From Acidithiobacillus ferriphilus (GTDB taxonomy: Bacteria > Pseudomonadota > Gammaproteobacteria > Acidithiobacillales > Acidithiobacillaceae), in assembly GCF_018854775.1 (NCBI RefSeq), contig NZ_JAAZTY010000028.1:1-40976 (forward strand): a stretch of 40,976 bases of DNA. The letters are read 5' to 3'. Below are positions 26,042 to 33,295 of this stretch, piece by piece. The notes below the pieces were generated by a model. That model was not told the origin of the DNA and did no database searches. It saw nothing but the letters and a program-made list of their open reading frames with translations. A program made the translations under genes and the position numbers. Numbering within the stretch: the stretch's first letter is position 1; the number at the start of each line of letters is the position of its first letter.

Positions 26042-26881
26042 CTATTCCTCCCGATACCCGCGCGCCCAAAAGAACCGGTCCGGAAAATACTGTCCCTTTC
26101 CCAGCGGATGGGCATGGAGCAGGCAGGTATGGGTAAAATCCAGTGCCCGCGACACAGCCTCTTCCATGGCTAAACCGCGCGCCAGACCCGCCGCCAGCGC
26201 GGCGGCCAAGGTACACCCCGAACCGTGATAGTGGTGGGGCAGCCGGGGCTGCCGGAAGGTCCGCCGCAATACCTCACCGCGAAACAGCATATTCTCCAGC
26301 TCCGGCCCCTCGCCGTGCCCCCCGCTGATCAGTACCCACTCCGCCCCCTGGCGATTGAGCCAGGCACCCGCCGTGGGCAAATCGCTGGCGCCGGACAAGG
26401 CCAGCGCCTCAGGCCCATTGGGCGTCATCACCGTCACCTGTGGCAGCAATTGAGCAACCAAGGCTTCGCGTAATCCCGCCCCGGCCAGGGCCGCACCGCC
26501 TCCGGCCGCCAGCACCGGATCAAGCACCACGGGAATCCGCGGATAATCCGCCAGCAGCGCGCTCACCGCAGCCACCATGGACGCGCTTCCCAGCATCCCG
26601 ATCTTGATGACCCGTACGGACATATCGTCGAGCACCGCACGGGCCTGCGCCACGGTATTCTCTGGACTCACCGGCGTATAGGCACGGACGTCCACCGAAT
26701 CCTGAACGGTCAGCGCCGTCACTGCCGTGCAGCCATGCACGCCCAGGCTGGCCAGGGTCAGCAGGTCGGCCTGGGCGCCCGCGCCCGCACTGGGATCAGA
26801 GCCGGCGATACTGAGGACGACGGGCGGCGGCCCCCCTGCCTCCGGGTAACGGAATTCCATCCGGAACGGATCATCGCCCAT
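26042..26881 (-). CDS. thiD: Hydroxymethylpyrimidine/phosphomethylpyrimidine kinase
   Basis: This 279-residue ribokinase-fold enzyme has LSIAGSDPSAGAGAQADLLT near its N-terminus, VKIGMLGS, VLDPVLAAGGG, TPNGPEALAL and a C-terminal HGSGCTLAAALAAGLA motif with the catalytic aspartate position occupied by C in GSGCT as is usual for ThiD. It phosphorylates HMP and HMP-P for thiamine synthesis. The ATG at 26881 has AAAGG about seven bases upstream. No TPP riboswitch was recognised ahead of it. Confidence 0.93.
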   Translation of the reverse strand: MGDDPFRMEFRYPEAGGPPPVVLSIAGSDPSAGAGAQADLLTLASLGVHGCTAVTALTVQDSVDVRAYTPVSPENTVAQARAVLDDMSVRVIKIGMLGSASMVAAVSALLADYPRIPVVLDPVLAAGGGAALAGAGLREALVAQLLPQVTVMTPNGPEALALSGASDLPTAGAWLNRQGAEWVLISGGHGEGPELENMLFRGEVLRRTFRQPRLPHHYHGSGCTLAAALAAGLARGLAMEEAVSRALDFTHTCLLHAHPLGKGQYFPDRFFWARGYREE

Positions 26882-26890
26882 TTTAGCCTT

Positions 26891-27346
26891 TCATGGCCAT
26901 ATATCGATGGATTTTTTAATCGCTTCCATTGCCGCCAACGGGTTTTTTATATACTGCAGCATAACTCCCAGATCATCACCAATAACGATTACCGAGCCGT
27001 ATTTGAATAGCGAACCAAACCACGTTTGCTTGATTTTTATATCTCGAATGGACGGCGCCGGCATGGAAACATTCAGTCGCCGTGACAAACCGTATTTCAT
27101 TACCAGATTACCATCGTTAACAAGACACTTTGTGGTTAACATCAATGTCGCAATATTTGCCGCATCAATGAATGACAAGACAATCATTACCGCCCCAACC
27201 ATTACCAAGAACCCGTTACCAAAAACCACAAACGGAACACTGACAAAGAATATTAGCAGTGAACCTAACAAAGCAGATGGCGCCACGTTCACATCGTTCA
27301 ATACCACGGCTGAAGTATTTTTCAAGCCATTCTGCTGCCCAGGCAT
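26891..27346 (-). CDS. PH-domain (bPH2/DUF304-like) membrane protein
   Basis: This 151-residue protein has two hydrophobic helices (about residues 25-65, ALLGSLLIFFVSVPFVVF then LVMVGAVMIVLSFIDA) followed by a beta-rich segment with VMKYGLSRRLNVSMPAPSI and KQTWFGSLFKYGSVIVIG. That order, membrane pair then a strand pattern reading x-G-x-hydrophobic with a basic motif, is typical of bacterial PH-like YdbT/DUF304 proteins. Function is unknown. A GAGGGA ribosome-binding site precedes the ATG at 27346. It is more AT-rich than the thi and hem genes and lies 9 bases ahead of thiD. Confidence 0.65.
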   Translation of the reverse strand: MPGQQNGLKNTSAVVLNDVNVAPSALLGSLLIFFVSVPFVVFGNGFLVMVGAVMIVLSFIDAANIATLMLTTKCLVNDGNLVMKYGLSRRLNVSMPAPSIRDIKIKQTWFGSLFKYGSVIVIGDDLGVMLQYIKNPLAAMEAIKKSIDIWP

Positions 27347-27576
27347 ACGCTATTCCCTCAACCCGTCTCATGGTTTTCCAAAGTAAAATAGAGCAGAGAT
27401 TAATTACAAACAGTAGGAGGTCGTCCTCACCTTTTTGGATATTTCGTTGTCGTTTTTGTACACGCCATGGTGGCGCCATCATTAGTAACATGATCAGTAT
27501 CGCATGGTACAACGATGGCGCACCTTAAGCCTTACCGTGTCAGCAGCCCCTCCTCATGATCCCATCACCCCGGAAC

Positions 27577-27587
27577 GGGGGGGGGGG
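27577..27587 (+). repeat. Poly-G tract of 11 bases downstream of the cytochrome c gene
   Basis: An uninterrupted run of eleven G lies 14 bases from the cytochrome c stop codon, within the 255-base gap 27347-27601, in which no gene was found. CCCCGGAACGGGG at 27568-27580 could form a short stem with part of the run. It is prone to slippage in sequencing and replication. Confidence 0.85.
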
Positions 27588-27601
27588 CGCTGACCTTCCG
27601 A

Positions 27602-28036
27602 TCATTCCTTCACGCCTTGGATATCAACGGGCTTCCCTTGCGACAAGGATGTCAAGTAACTAACGAGCGCCACCATCTTTGGACCACTGGAGGATAACGG
27701 CATCCCGCCGAGGCCATTTGCTATACAGGAGTTGATCTGCATCTCCAGCGTGATTACCTTCCCAGCGCGTTTATTATATTTAGGGAAGGTAGCCGCGGCA
27801 CCAAGAAGGCTTGGAATCTTTTTACCATTTGGGAGCATACCCTCTACGCGTCCGGCACCACGGTGACACGTCATACAGCTATTACCCTTAGTTCCCAGGG
27901 ACGCCGCGGCGAACAACTGGCCCCCTTCATGAATAGCTGCTTGCATTGGCTGTTCAGCCGCCAAAGCGGGGGCTGTGAAAGCCAGTGCGCATACAGCCAT
28001 CGCTACCGCAATACATGATGTCTTTCGTAAAGTCAT
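27602..28036 (-). CDS. Mono-heme c-type cytochrome, periplasmic
   Basis: This protein is 144 residues from the ATG at 28036, chosen because a standard signal peptide (MTLRKTSCIAVAMAVCALAF, cleaved near ALAAE) begins there; the ribosome-binding site is weak. There is a single heme motif CMTCH. Later MPLSSSGPKMVALVSYLTSLSQG resembles the C-terminal segment of SoxA/TsdA-type sulfur cytochromes, with a methionine that may be the distal ligand. It lies downstream of hip on the same strand after a 301-base gap, so it may have its own promoter. It is probably an electron carrier linked to the bc1 complex or a sulfur-oxidising enzyme; the exact partner is unknown. Confidence 0.8.
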   Translation of the reverse strand: MTLRKTSCIAVAMAVCALAFTAPALAAEQPMQAAIHEGGQLFAAASLGTKGNSCMTCHRGAGRVEGMLPNGKKIPSLLGAAATFPKYNKRAGKVITLEMQINSCIANGLGGMPLSSSGPKMVALVSYLTSLSQGKPVDIQGVKE

Positions 28037-28337
28037 AATATTACGCGGAGTCCCTGGCGCCTGCGCCAAGGCTGGGTAGCTCGCAAGTATTGCAAAATAC
28101 CTGCCCTCCCCCGCACCTCCTTCTTTCTAGAGCTACCTTTCGGTTATAACGGCTTCCGGCGCCTTTCAGGTGGTGGCGCTGCACCTTGCTTCCACCCTCC
28201 AAACCCCACCGGTCCAAGTGTAGCTCCGCACCTCACTAATATCCACTCCGCATGGTTCGTACGCCATCGCCTATATGATTGGTACACATGGAATACTCCC
28301 CTCTCAACAGAGAGGGGAAGCCACACAATATAAGTTT
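28037..28337 (-). other. Gene-free spacer between hip and the cytochrome c gene
   Basis: These 301 bases contain the hairpin at 28298-28317 and, nearer the cytochrome gene, a purine-rich stretch (AGAAGGAGGTG on the reverse strand, near 28120) not followed by a usable start. No gene or recognisable promoter was found. Confidence 0.5.
28298..28317 (-). terminator. Strong hairpin downstream of hip
   Basis: CCCCTCTC-AACA-GAGAGGGG (plus strand) is a perfect 8-bp stem with a four-base loop, 20 bases past the hip stop. No T-run follows it on the reverse strand, so it may be an mRNA 3'-end stabiliser or a weak terminator for the pet operon rather than a classic intrinsic terminator. Confidence 0.5.
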
Positions 28338-28652
28338 TTATGCCGACTTGAGAATAAATGCCATACAGTACCCCTCAGGCACCACCGATCCAGCCACGAC
28401 CTTGCAGCAGTGCGGCGCGATAAAATTCGCGCAAACAGAGCATTGCTCCTTGCCCTTGGGATGTGGCTGATATTGCAGGGAAGCCTTCGGTGTGATTCCT
28501 GGACACTTTCCAGCCGCATGCGCCGCGCCGATGGGATTTACCCCGACCACTGCCCCGGCAGCCACTACACCGGCCGTTATGGCGATGCCTTTTAAGACAT
28601 CGCGCCGACTCGGGTTCTGGGGTTTTTCGGTTCCATTTTGTTCCTTGCTCAT
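28338..28652 (-). CDS. hip: High-potential iron-sulfur protein (HiPIP, Iro/Hip type), Tat-exported
   Basis: This protein is 104 residues from the ATG at 28652. The N-terminus carries the twin-arginine sequence SRRDVLKGIAITAG followed by a hydrophobic stretch, so it should be exported folded. The mature part holds CSVCANF (Cys71 and Cys74), then Cys82/83 and EGYC (Cys96), the spacing expected for the four ligands of a HiPIP [4Fe-4S] cluster. One extra cysteine (C50) is present. HiPIPs carry electrons at high potential in the periplasm; in acidithiobacilli they are placed in iron or sulfur oxidation chains. It follows petC by 59 bases in the pet operon. Confidence 0.92.
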   Translation of the reverse strand: MSKEQNGTEKPQNPSRRDVLKGIAITAGVVAAGAVVGVNPIGAAHAAGKCPGITPKASLQYQPHPKGKEQCSVCANFIAPHCCKVVAGSVVPEGYCMAFILKSA

Positions 28653-28711
28653 GATATTACTCCTTATATATTGACAAAAATTAAGATGTAACAGATCCAA
28701 ATAACGGTTAT

Positions 28712-29410
28712 TTATTTCACGTCTCTCCAGTACTCCTTTTTGAGGAAATAAGCAAATATAATAAACAGCGCAAGCAAGCCGAGCACCCAAGGCCCCGCGT
28801 CGTGCCGTTGTACAACAGACGGATCAGATACAAACCTTAAAAAGGCGACGATGTCAGAAACCTGCTCCTTGAATTGCTGAGGAGACTCGTCACCCGCACG
28901 AAGCACCTTCCCTTGTTCATTCACGAACCCACTATGCAGTGCAAGCACATCTGGCATTGCCACATTGGGAAATACATGATTATTCCAGCCGGATGGGCGC
29001 TGGGGATCAAGGTAGAACGAGAGCAGATAGGTATATACCCAGTTCTGACTCTTATAGCGAACTATTTGACTCAAGTCCGGCGGGGGAAGGCCAAACCATT
29101 TGTGCGCCATGTCGGTTGGCATCGCTGACACCATGTTCCCTTTATAGTTGGAACCGGTCGGCAACATGATGTACTTATGCACATCCGCCTTGGACATTCC
29201 CAGGTCATTCGTCAGAAACTCGTAACGCATAAATTTAATGGAATGACAAGCCATACAGTCGGTTGCGAACAACTTCGCCCCTGCAATTATAGTCTTTGCG
29301 TTGTAGGTATAATGCGGTGCCATCATCTTGGGCCCGTTATCTGCAAATGCTCCAGGCGCACTGGCAAGCAGCCCCAAGGCCATGCCTGCCCACACAACAT
29401 ATTTTTTCAT
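28712..29410 (-). CDS. petC: Cytochrome c1 subunit of the bc1 complex
   Basis: This protein is 232 residues from the ATG at 29410 (MKKYVVWAGMALGLLASAPG, a signal peptide); in-frame codons further upstream lie inside petB. It has a heme c motif CMACH with SIKFMRYEFL, MPTDMAHKWFGLPPPDLS, and a C-terminal membrane anchor (GPWVLGLLALFIIFAYFLKKEYW). It passes electrons between the Rieske protein and soluble c-type cytochromes or the HiPIP. It is part of the cycA-sdrA-petABC-hip series. Confidence 0.95.
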   Translation of the reverse strand: MKKYVVWAGMALGLLASAPGAFADNGPKMMAPHYTYNAKTIIAGAKLFATDCMACHSIKFMRYEFLTNDLGMSKADVHKYIMLPTGSNYKGNMVSAMPTDMAHKWFGLPPPDLSQIVRYKSQNWVYTYLLSFYLDPQRPSGWNNHVFPNVAMPDVLALHSGFVNEQGKVLRAGDESPQQFKEQVSDIVAFLRFVSDPSVVQRHDAGPWVLGLLALFIIFAYFLKKEYWRDVK

Positions 29411-29432
29411 AACGCCTCCTCTCTGCGCAATA

Positions 29433-30647
29433 TCAGTGGGCACGGAAACGGACTCGCGCGGGTGGCGTCCGGGTCGGCTCAAACTTGCTCACGAATGGCA
29501 GTAAAATGAAGAATGCCACATATATAACCGCCCCCACTCGCTCCAGGATAAAATATTTAGGCAACGGCGGTTGCTCTCCAAGATAGGCAAGCATGAGGAA
29601 GTTGGCAAAAAAGATAATGAGCATAATACGAGTAATCGGGCGATACCGCGTCGATATCACCGGATTTCTATCCAGCCATGGGAGTATGAACGGGAACACT
29701 ACGGCTACCACCATCAATATAATGCCACCATTCTTATTCGGTATAGCCCGCAACATGGCGTAAAATGGCGACAAATACCATGGCGGGGTAACATCAGGCA
29801 GGCTTTTCAATGGGTTCGCCGGCGTGGACATGGTGCGCTCCAGAAAAATATGATGCACCGTCGGCGCATAGAAAATAATCGCCGCAAAAATGAATAGCCA
29901 TACACCGAATCCAAAGAGATCTTTCACGGAATAGTAGGGGTGAAAGGGAATGGCATCTACCGGATGTCCGTCTGGCCCTTTATTGGCCTTTATCTCAAGG
30001 CCATCCGGATTGTTAGAACCAACTTTGTGTAGATACAGAATATGGAACACGATCAATCCGACAATGACCATAAACACCACCGTCACATGCAGTGCCATGA
30101 AGCGATCCAGGGTGTCTCCGCTCATGCCGGAGCCACCGCGCACCAATGTGGTGACCCACTCCCCGATGAATGGAATAGACTTGAACAATGAGGTAATTAC
30201 CGTTCCAGCCCAATATGACAGGTTTGAATAAGGCAATATATATCCAAAAAATGCCTCCGCCATAAAAGCCAGATAGATCGTATAGCCGATGACCCATACG
30301 AGTTCTCGCGGTGCACGGTAGGAGCCGTAAAGCATGCCTCTTGCCATATGTATATACAGAAGCACAAATATCAGGGAGACGCCATCGACATGCATATACT
30401 GCATAAGCCAACCATAATGCACGTCGTACATGATTCCGTATACGGAGTCATAGGCATCACGAACAGATGGTATGTAGTGTGCCAGAACCAAAAATCCTGA
30501 CAGGAACTGCAGCACCACCATCAGTAAGAGCAGGGACCCGGCGTAATAAAAGATGTTGAAATTTTTTGGCGCGTAGTATTCAGCCATGTGCTCCCGCCAC
30601 ATCTCCGGCAATGGCGAACGTTTGACAAACCAGGTTTTGAAACTCAT
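29433..30647 (-). CDS. petB: Cytochrome b subunit of the bc1 complex
   Basis: This is a 404-residue membrane protein of eight predicted helices. Recognisable parts are YIHMARGMLYGSYRAPRE, GYILPYSNLSYWAGTVI, the Qo-site type loop with GGSGMSGDTLDRFMALHV, and histidines on helices B and D that ligate two b hemes. Close to the ATG at 30647 is a near-perfect AAAGGAGG ribosome-binding site. It catalyses quinol/quinone chemistry; in iron-grown acidithiobacilli the petI complex is considered to run uphill from cytochrome c4 to quinone for NAD reduction. Confidence 0.97.
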   Translation of the reverse strand: MSFKTWFVKRSPLPEMWREHMAEYYAPKNFNIFYYAGSLLLLMVVLQFLSGFLVLAHYIPSVRDAYDSVYGIMYDVHYGWLMQYMHVDGVSLIFVLLYIHMARGMLYGSYRAPRELVWVIGYTIYLAFMAEAFFGYILPYSNLSYWAGTVITSLFKSIPFIGEWVTTLVRGGSGMSGDTLDRFMALHVTVVFMVIVGLIVFHILYLHKVGSNNPDGLEIKANKGPDGHPVDAIPFHPYYSVKDLFGFGVWLFIFAAIIFYAPTVHHIFLERTMSTPANPLKSLPDVTPPWYLSPFYAMLRAIPNKNGGIILMVVAVVFPFILPWLDRNPVISTRYRPITRIMLIIFFANFLMLAYLGEQPPLPKYFILERVGAVIYVAFFILLPFVSKFEPTRTPPARVRFRAH

Positions 30648-30674
30648 CTCAGCCTCCTTTATCGGCTACCACAC

Positions 30675-31295
30675 TCAGCACAAATGCGCGAGCGGATACA
30701 TGTTGGTTACAACGACGCTTTTCTTTTCCACATCGATGTCATATTCAGGGACTGCCATATTGTGAGGAGCGGGTGACCCTTTGATTACGCGGGCGGAAAG
30801 ATCGTACATGGATCCATGGCAAGGACAATGAAATCCGCCGAGCCACCACGGCGCGACACTGGCTTTTTTGGGCCGGTAATGCGGTATGCAGCACAGGTGG
30901 TTGCATATCTTTATGCCGACATACCATTCCGCCACCCGTGACCTATACTTGTTTTTGCAATAGGGGGGTTGCTGCGGAATATTACAGTGGGGATCCTTCA
31001 ATATGCCCTTCTGCTCCGCCTCATCCAGCGAGGCCAGCATTTCCGGGGTTCTGTTTACCACAATAACGGGCTTCTCCTGCCACAATGCCACCATTTGCAT
31101 GCCCGGTTCTATGGGGCTCAGATCAATGGTCGTAGTGGCTAATGCGGCGGCGGCGGCGGTTGGATCCAGCGACTTGACCATGGGAACCGCGATAGTGCCC
31201 GCCACCGCGACACCAGATACCGTCACCAGCGCGGTAAGAAAGCGACGGCGTGTTATATTTGGAGCTTGTTTGTTGTCTTGCGCTTCGTCTGACAT
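30675..31295 (-). CDS. petA: Rieske iron-sulfur subunit of the bc1 complex
   Basis: This 206-residue protein has an N-terminal twin-arginine region (ITRRRFLTALVTVSGVA) serving as anchor, then the Rieske fold. The first cluster box reads CNHLCC (C131, H133, C136) and the second CPCHGSMYD (C157, C159, H160). The usual first box is CTHLGC, so the glycine is replaced by Cys135. The ligands and the disulfide pair (C136-C159) are retained. Extra cysteines occur at 104, 113 and the C-terminal 206. It sits between sdrA and petB. Confidence 0.95.
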   Translation of the reverse strand: MSDEAQDNKQAPNITRRRFLTALVTVSGVAVAGTIAVPMVKSLDPTAAAAALATTTIDLSPIEPGMQMVALWQEKPVIVVNRTPEMLASLDEAEQKGILKDPHCNIPQQPPYCKNKYRSRVAEWYVGIKICNHLCCIPHYRPKKASVAPWWLGGFHCPCHGSMYDLSARVIKGSPAPHNMAVPEYDIDVEKKSVVVTNMYPLAHLC

Positions 31296-31312
31296 GATAT
31301 TGGTCCTATGTG

Positions 31313-32131
31313 CTATTTGGTGGATTCTATTGAGATCGCCAGATCCCTTGCAGTTCTGTCATCCAAGTCGGGATTGATAAAATCTTGGGCATAAAACAAC
31401 TCTCCGTTATGACTCAACACGTCACAATCCATTAATCTCGTATAGATACTGGTGATTGCTTCGGGAGGCGCATATCGCTTCATCGGCATGCCGGGATGCG
31501 TCATCAGGCGAAGCCCTGTTCTACAGGGTCCGGGATCTACGATATTCACCCGAATATTCGTTTTGGCATACTCTATCGCCCACATGCGCGCCATATGCAA
31601 AATGGCGGCCTTGCTCACCCCGTAGGCGCCCCAATAGCCTTTGGGCTTTACGCCAGACTCATCCGTTGTGAAAATGATGGAGGCGTACGCGGCCTCTTTC
31701 AATAATGGAAGGCACTGCTGCGTCACGAGAATGGGAGACTTTACGTTGACCTGAAATACATGATCCCATAGGGCCCCTTCATAGTTCTCCAGTGGAGTTA
31801 ACATCCCGAGCTCTGCCGCATTATGCACTATGCCGTGCAGCTGTTTAAATTCGCTGGAAATAGCCGCGCCTATGGTTTTAAATGCATCGGCTGTCGGATC
31901 GGCGAGATCCACCACGAGAATAGCCGGCTCCGGGTACCCATAGTCGGTGATTTCATCGTAAACCCCCTCCAGATTACGCTTCGTTTTCCCCAACAAAACC
32001 ACCGTGGCGCCCTGCCTGGCATACTCAATGGAGACTGCCTTACCAATGCCATCTCCCGCACCGGTTACGAGTATGGTTTTCCCTTCCAGAGTACCGTCAC
32101 CCTTCGCTTTGGTGTATTCATTTTCAGTCAT
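31313..32131 (-). CDS. sdrA: Short-chain dehydrogenase of the pet operon (SdrA)
   Basis: This protein is 272 residues from the ATG at 32131, with GGTGAG five bases upstream; GTG at 32140 is an alternative that overlaps cycA. SDR motifs are VTGAGDGIGKAVSIEYA, HNAAELG, the catalytic YGVSK and a PGPCRTGLR loop. Acidithiobacillus pet operons characteristically contain this gene beside cytochrome bc1 genes. Its substrate and reason for co-expression are not established. It is cytoplasmic with no signal peptide. Confidence 0.93.
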   Translation of the reverse strand: MTENEYTKAKGDGTLEGKTILVTGAGDGIGKAVSIEYARQGATVVLLGKTKRNLEGVYDEITDYGYPEPAILVVDLADPTADAFKTIGAAISSEFKQLHGIVHNAAELGMLTPLENYEGALWDHVFQVNVKSPILVTQQCLPLLKEAAYASIIFTTDESGVKPKGYWGAYGVSKAAILHMARMWAIEYAKTNIRVNIVDPGPCRTGLRLMTHPGMPMKRYAPPEAITSIYTRLMDCDVLSHNGELFYAQDFINPDLDDRTARDLAISIESTK

Positions 32132-32136
32132 GGCGC

Positions 32137-32820
32137 TCACCGAGACCTTATATAGGCGGCCAGCGCGACGATTTGTTTTTGATCCAACCTGGTGGCTATA
32201 TACTGCATAATGCCTTTATGCGTGGCGACCCGCTGTCCGGACTTGAAATAGGTTAGTTGATTGATCACATAAGTGCGCTTTTGTCCTGCCAACATCGGGA
32301 AGAAGGGAGGCAAACCTGCCAGCGTTGTACCATGACATGCCATGCACGCCGGCATTTGCATCTTGGGCAACCCCCCGAAGTACAGCTTTTTCCCCTCGGC
32401 GACGAGCTTGGGATCATAGACATGTCCTGACGCGGGCTTCTGGGAAGAAAAGTATTCGGCAACCTGTTGCGTCTGCGCGGCAGTCAACGGGGCCACCATG
32501 GCCCACATAATGGGAGATTGTGGATCCGCTCGTGTATGCGCCTTGAAATGGTCTAATTCGCGCAACATGTAGGTTTTCCATTGCCCTGCCAAATTGGGGA
32601 ACATACCGCCATCTGGCGAAATACCCTGCAGGCCATGACAGGCCATACAAGAGCTCTGCACCACTGTGGGAACACCGCCTGAAGTAACCGACGAAGTGGC
32701 AGCGGTGGGAGAGCTCACTGAGGCCGTTTTAGCAATAGTGGATCCATAGGCTACCGACGTCACGGCCATAGCTATCGTTAGCACGGAAATAGCTGGTAAA
32801 AACGGTTTTTTTTGTAGCAT
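32137..32820 (-). CDS. cycA: Di-heme cytochrome c4
   Basis: This protein is 227 residues from the ATG at 32820; ORF codons 10 further upstream are also open. It has a signal peptide (FLPAISVLTIAMAVTSVAYG) and two heme motifs, CMACH at the N-terminal half and CMACH in the C-terminal half, each with downstream methionines (MYFPNLAG-like and FPMLAG repeats). Cytochrome c4 carries electrons in the periplasm to or from the bc1 complex. It is first in the pet operon, so the promoter should lie in the 475-base spacer upstream. Confidence 0.95.
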   Translation of the reverse strand: MLQKKPFLPAISVLTIAMAVTSVAYGSTIAKTASVSSPTAATSSVTSGGVPTVVQSSCMACHGLQGISPDGGMFPNLAGQWKTYMLRELDHFKAHTRADPQSPIMWAMVAPLTAAQTQQVAEYFSSQKPASGHVYDPKLVAEGKKLYFGGLPKMQMPACMACHGTTLAGLPPFFPMLAGQKRTYVINQLTYFKSGQRVATHKGIMQYIATRLDQKQIVALAAYIRSR

Positions 32821-33178
32821 ATGTGGCACCTTAGTTGATCGGGCCAGCAACCACCAAGCTCCTATTGCAGGCTCTCGATAGTTATTAGCCGGTTATGAAT
32901 AAAACCCCATGTTAATACGCCAGCGTGATCATATTGTATGAATATTGTCTGCCTATGTATCATTCAGATTTCTAGCGAATACATACATCCGTTTTATCGA
33001 TTACAAAATTAATACCAGAACTTCTTTTAAGACCGTGGTTGCGCACCGCATCCACCAACCATGATGAAGTTGCAACCGTATTCAAATCCCGTCACCTCTC
33101 CATGCAAAAACGCGAACACTTTCATCTATGCGTCGATCCCAGCGGAGGCCAGATTGCCCACACCGAGACAGGGCAAGC

Positions 33179-33211
33179 TTTATGCCAGATCCATAGATGT
33201 TTTGGCATAAA
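33179..33211. repeat. Inverted repeat TTTATGCCA - N15 - TGGCATAAA
   Basis: Nine bases at 33179-33187 are the exact reverse complement of 33203-33211. The TGCCA/TGGCA core also appears in the two palindromes nearer 33290. Confidence 0.6.
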
Positions 33212-33270
33212 GTAACATTATGATTAGCTGATGTATTTTGGCAAAAAATAGTGCTGTGCCCAGCGAAGAC

Positions 33271-33284
33271 TGCCATTTTTGGCA
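33271..33284. promoter_or_regulatory. Palindrome TGCCA-TTTT-TGGCA, candidate operator 1
   Basis: A perfect 5-4-5 palindrome in the spacer between the nitronate monooxygenase gene and the pet operon. Its centre is 31 bases from that of an identically built palindrome at 33302-33315, close to three helical turns. Confidence 0.4.
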
Positions 33285-33295
33285 TGACCATTCCG

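Larger units (their letters stand above)
32821..33295. other. Spacer upstream of the pet operon: probable promoter region with palindromes and a fragmentary reading frame
   Basis: No complete gene was found. The first 200 bases next to cycA are AT-rich (for example 32921-33010) and should hold the pet promoter; weak -10-like sequences (TACAAT, TATGAT on the reverse strand) are present but no convincing -35. Farther out, TGCCA/TGGCA motifs recur between 33179 and 33315 (see separate entries). On the plus strand, about 33021-33210 is open with an RnpA-like look but without a start. Confidence 0.5.

Noticed and set aside
26882-26900. TPP riboswitch ahead of thiD
   Set aside because: thiD follows the PH-domain gene by only 9 bases, leaving no room for an aptamer, and no THI-box was seen further upstream.
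27216-27512. 98-codon reverse-strand frame overlapping the PH-domain gene
   Set aside because: Overlaps the better-supported gene in a different frame and lacks a ribosome-binding site.
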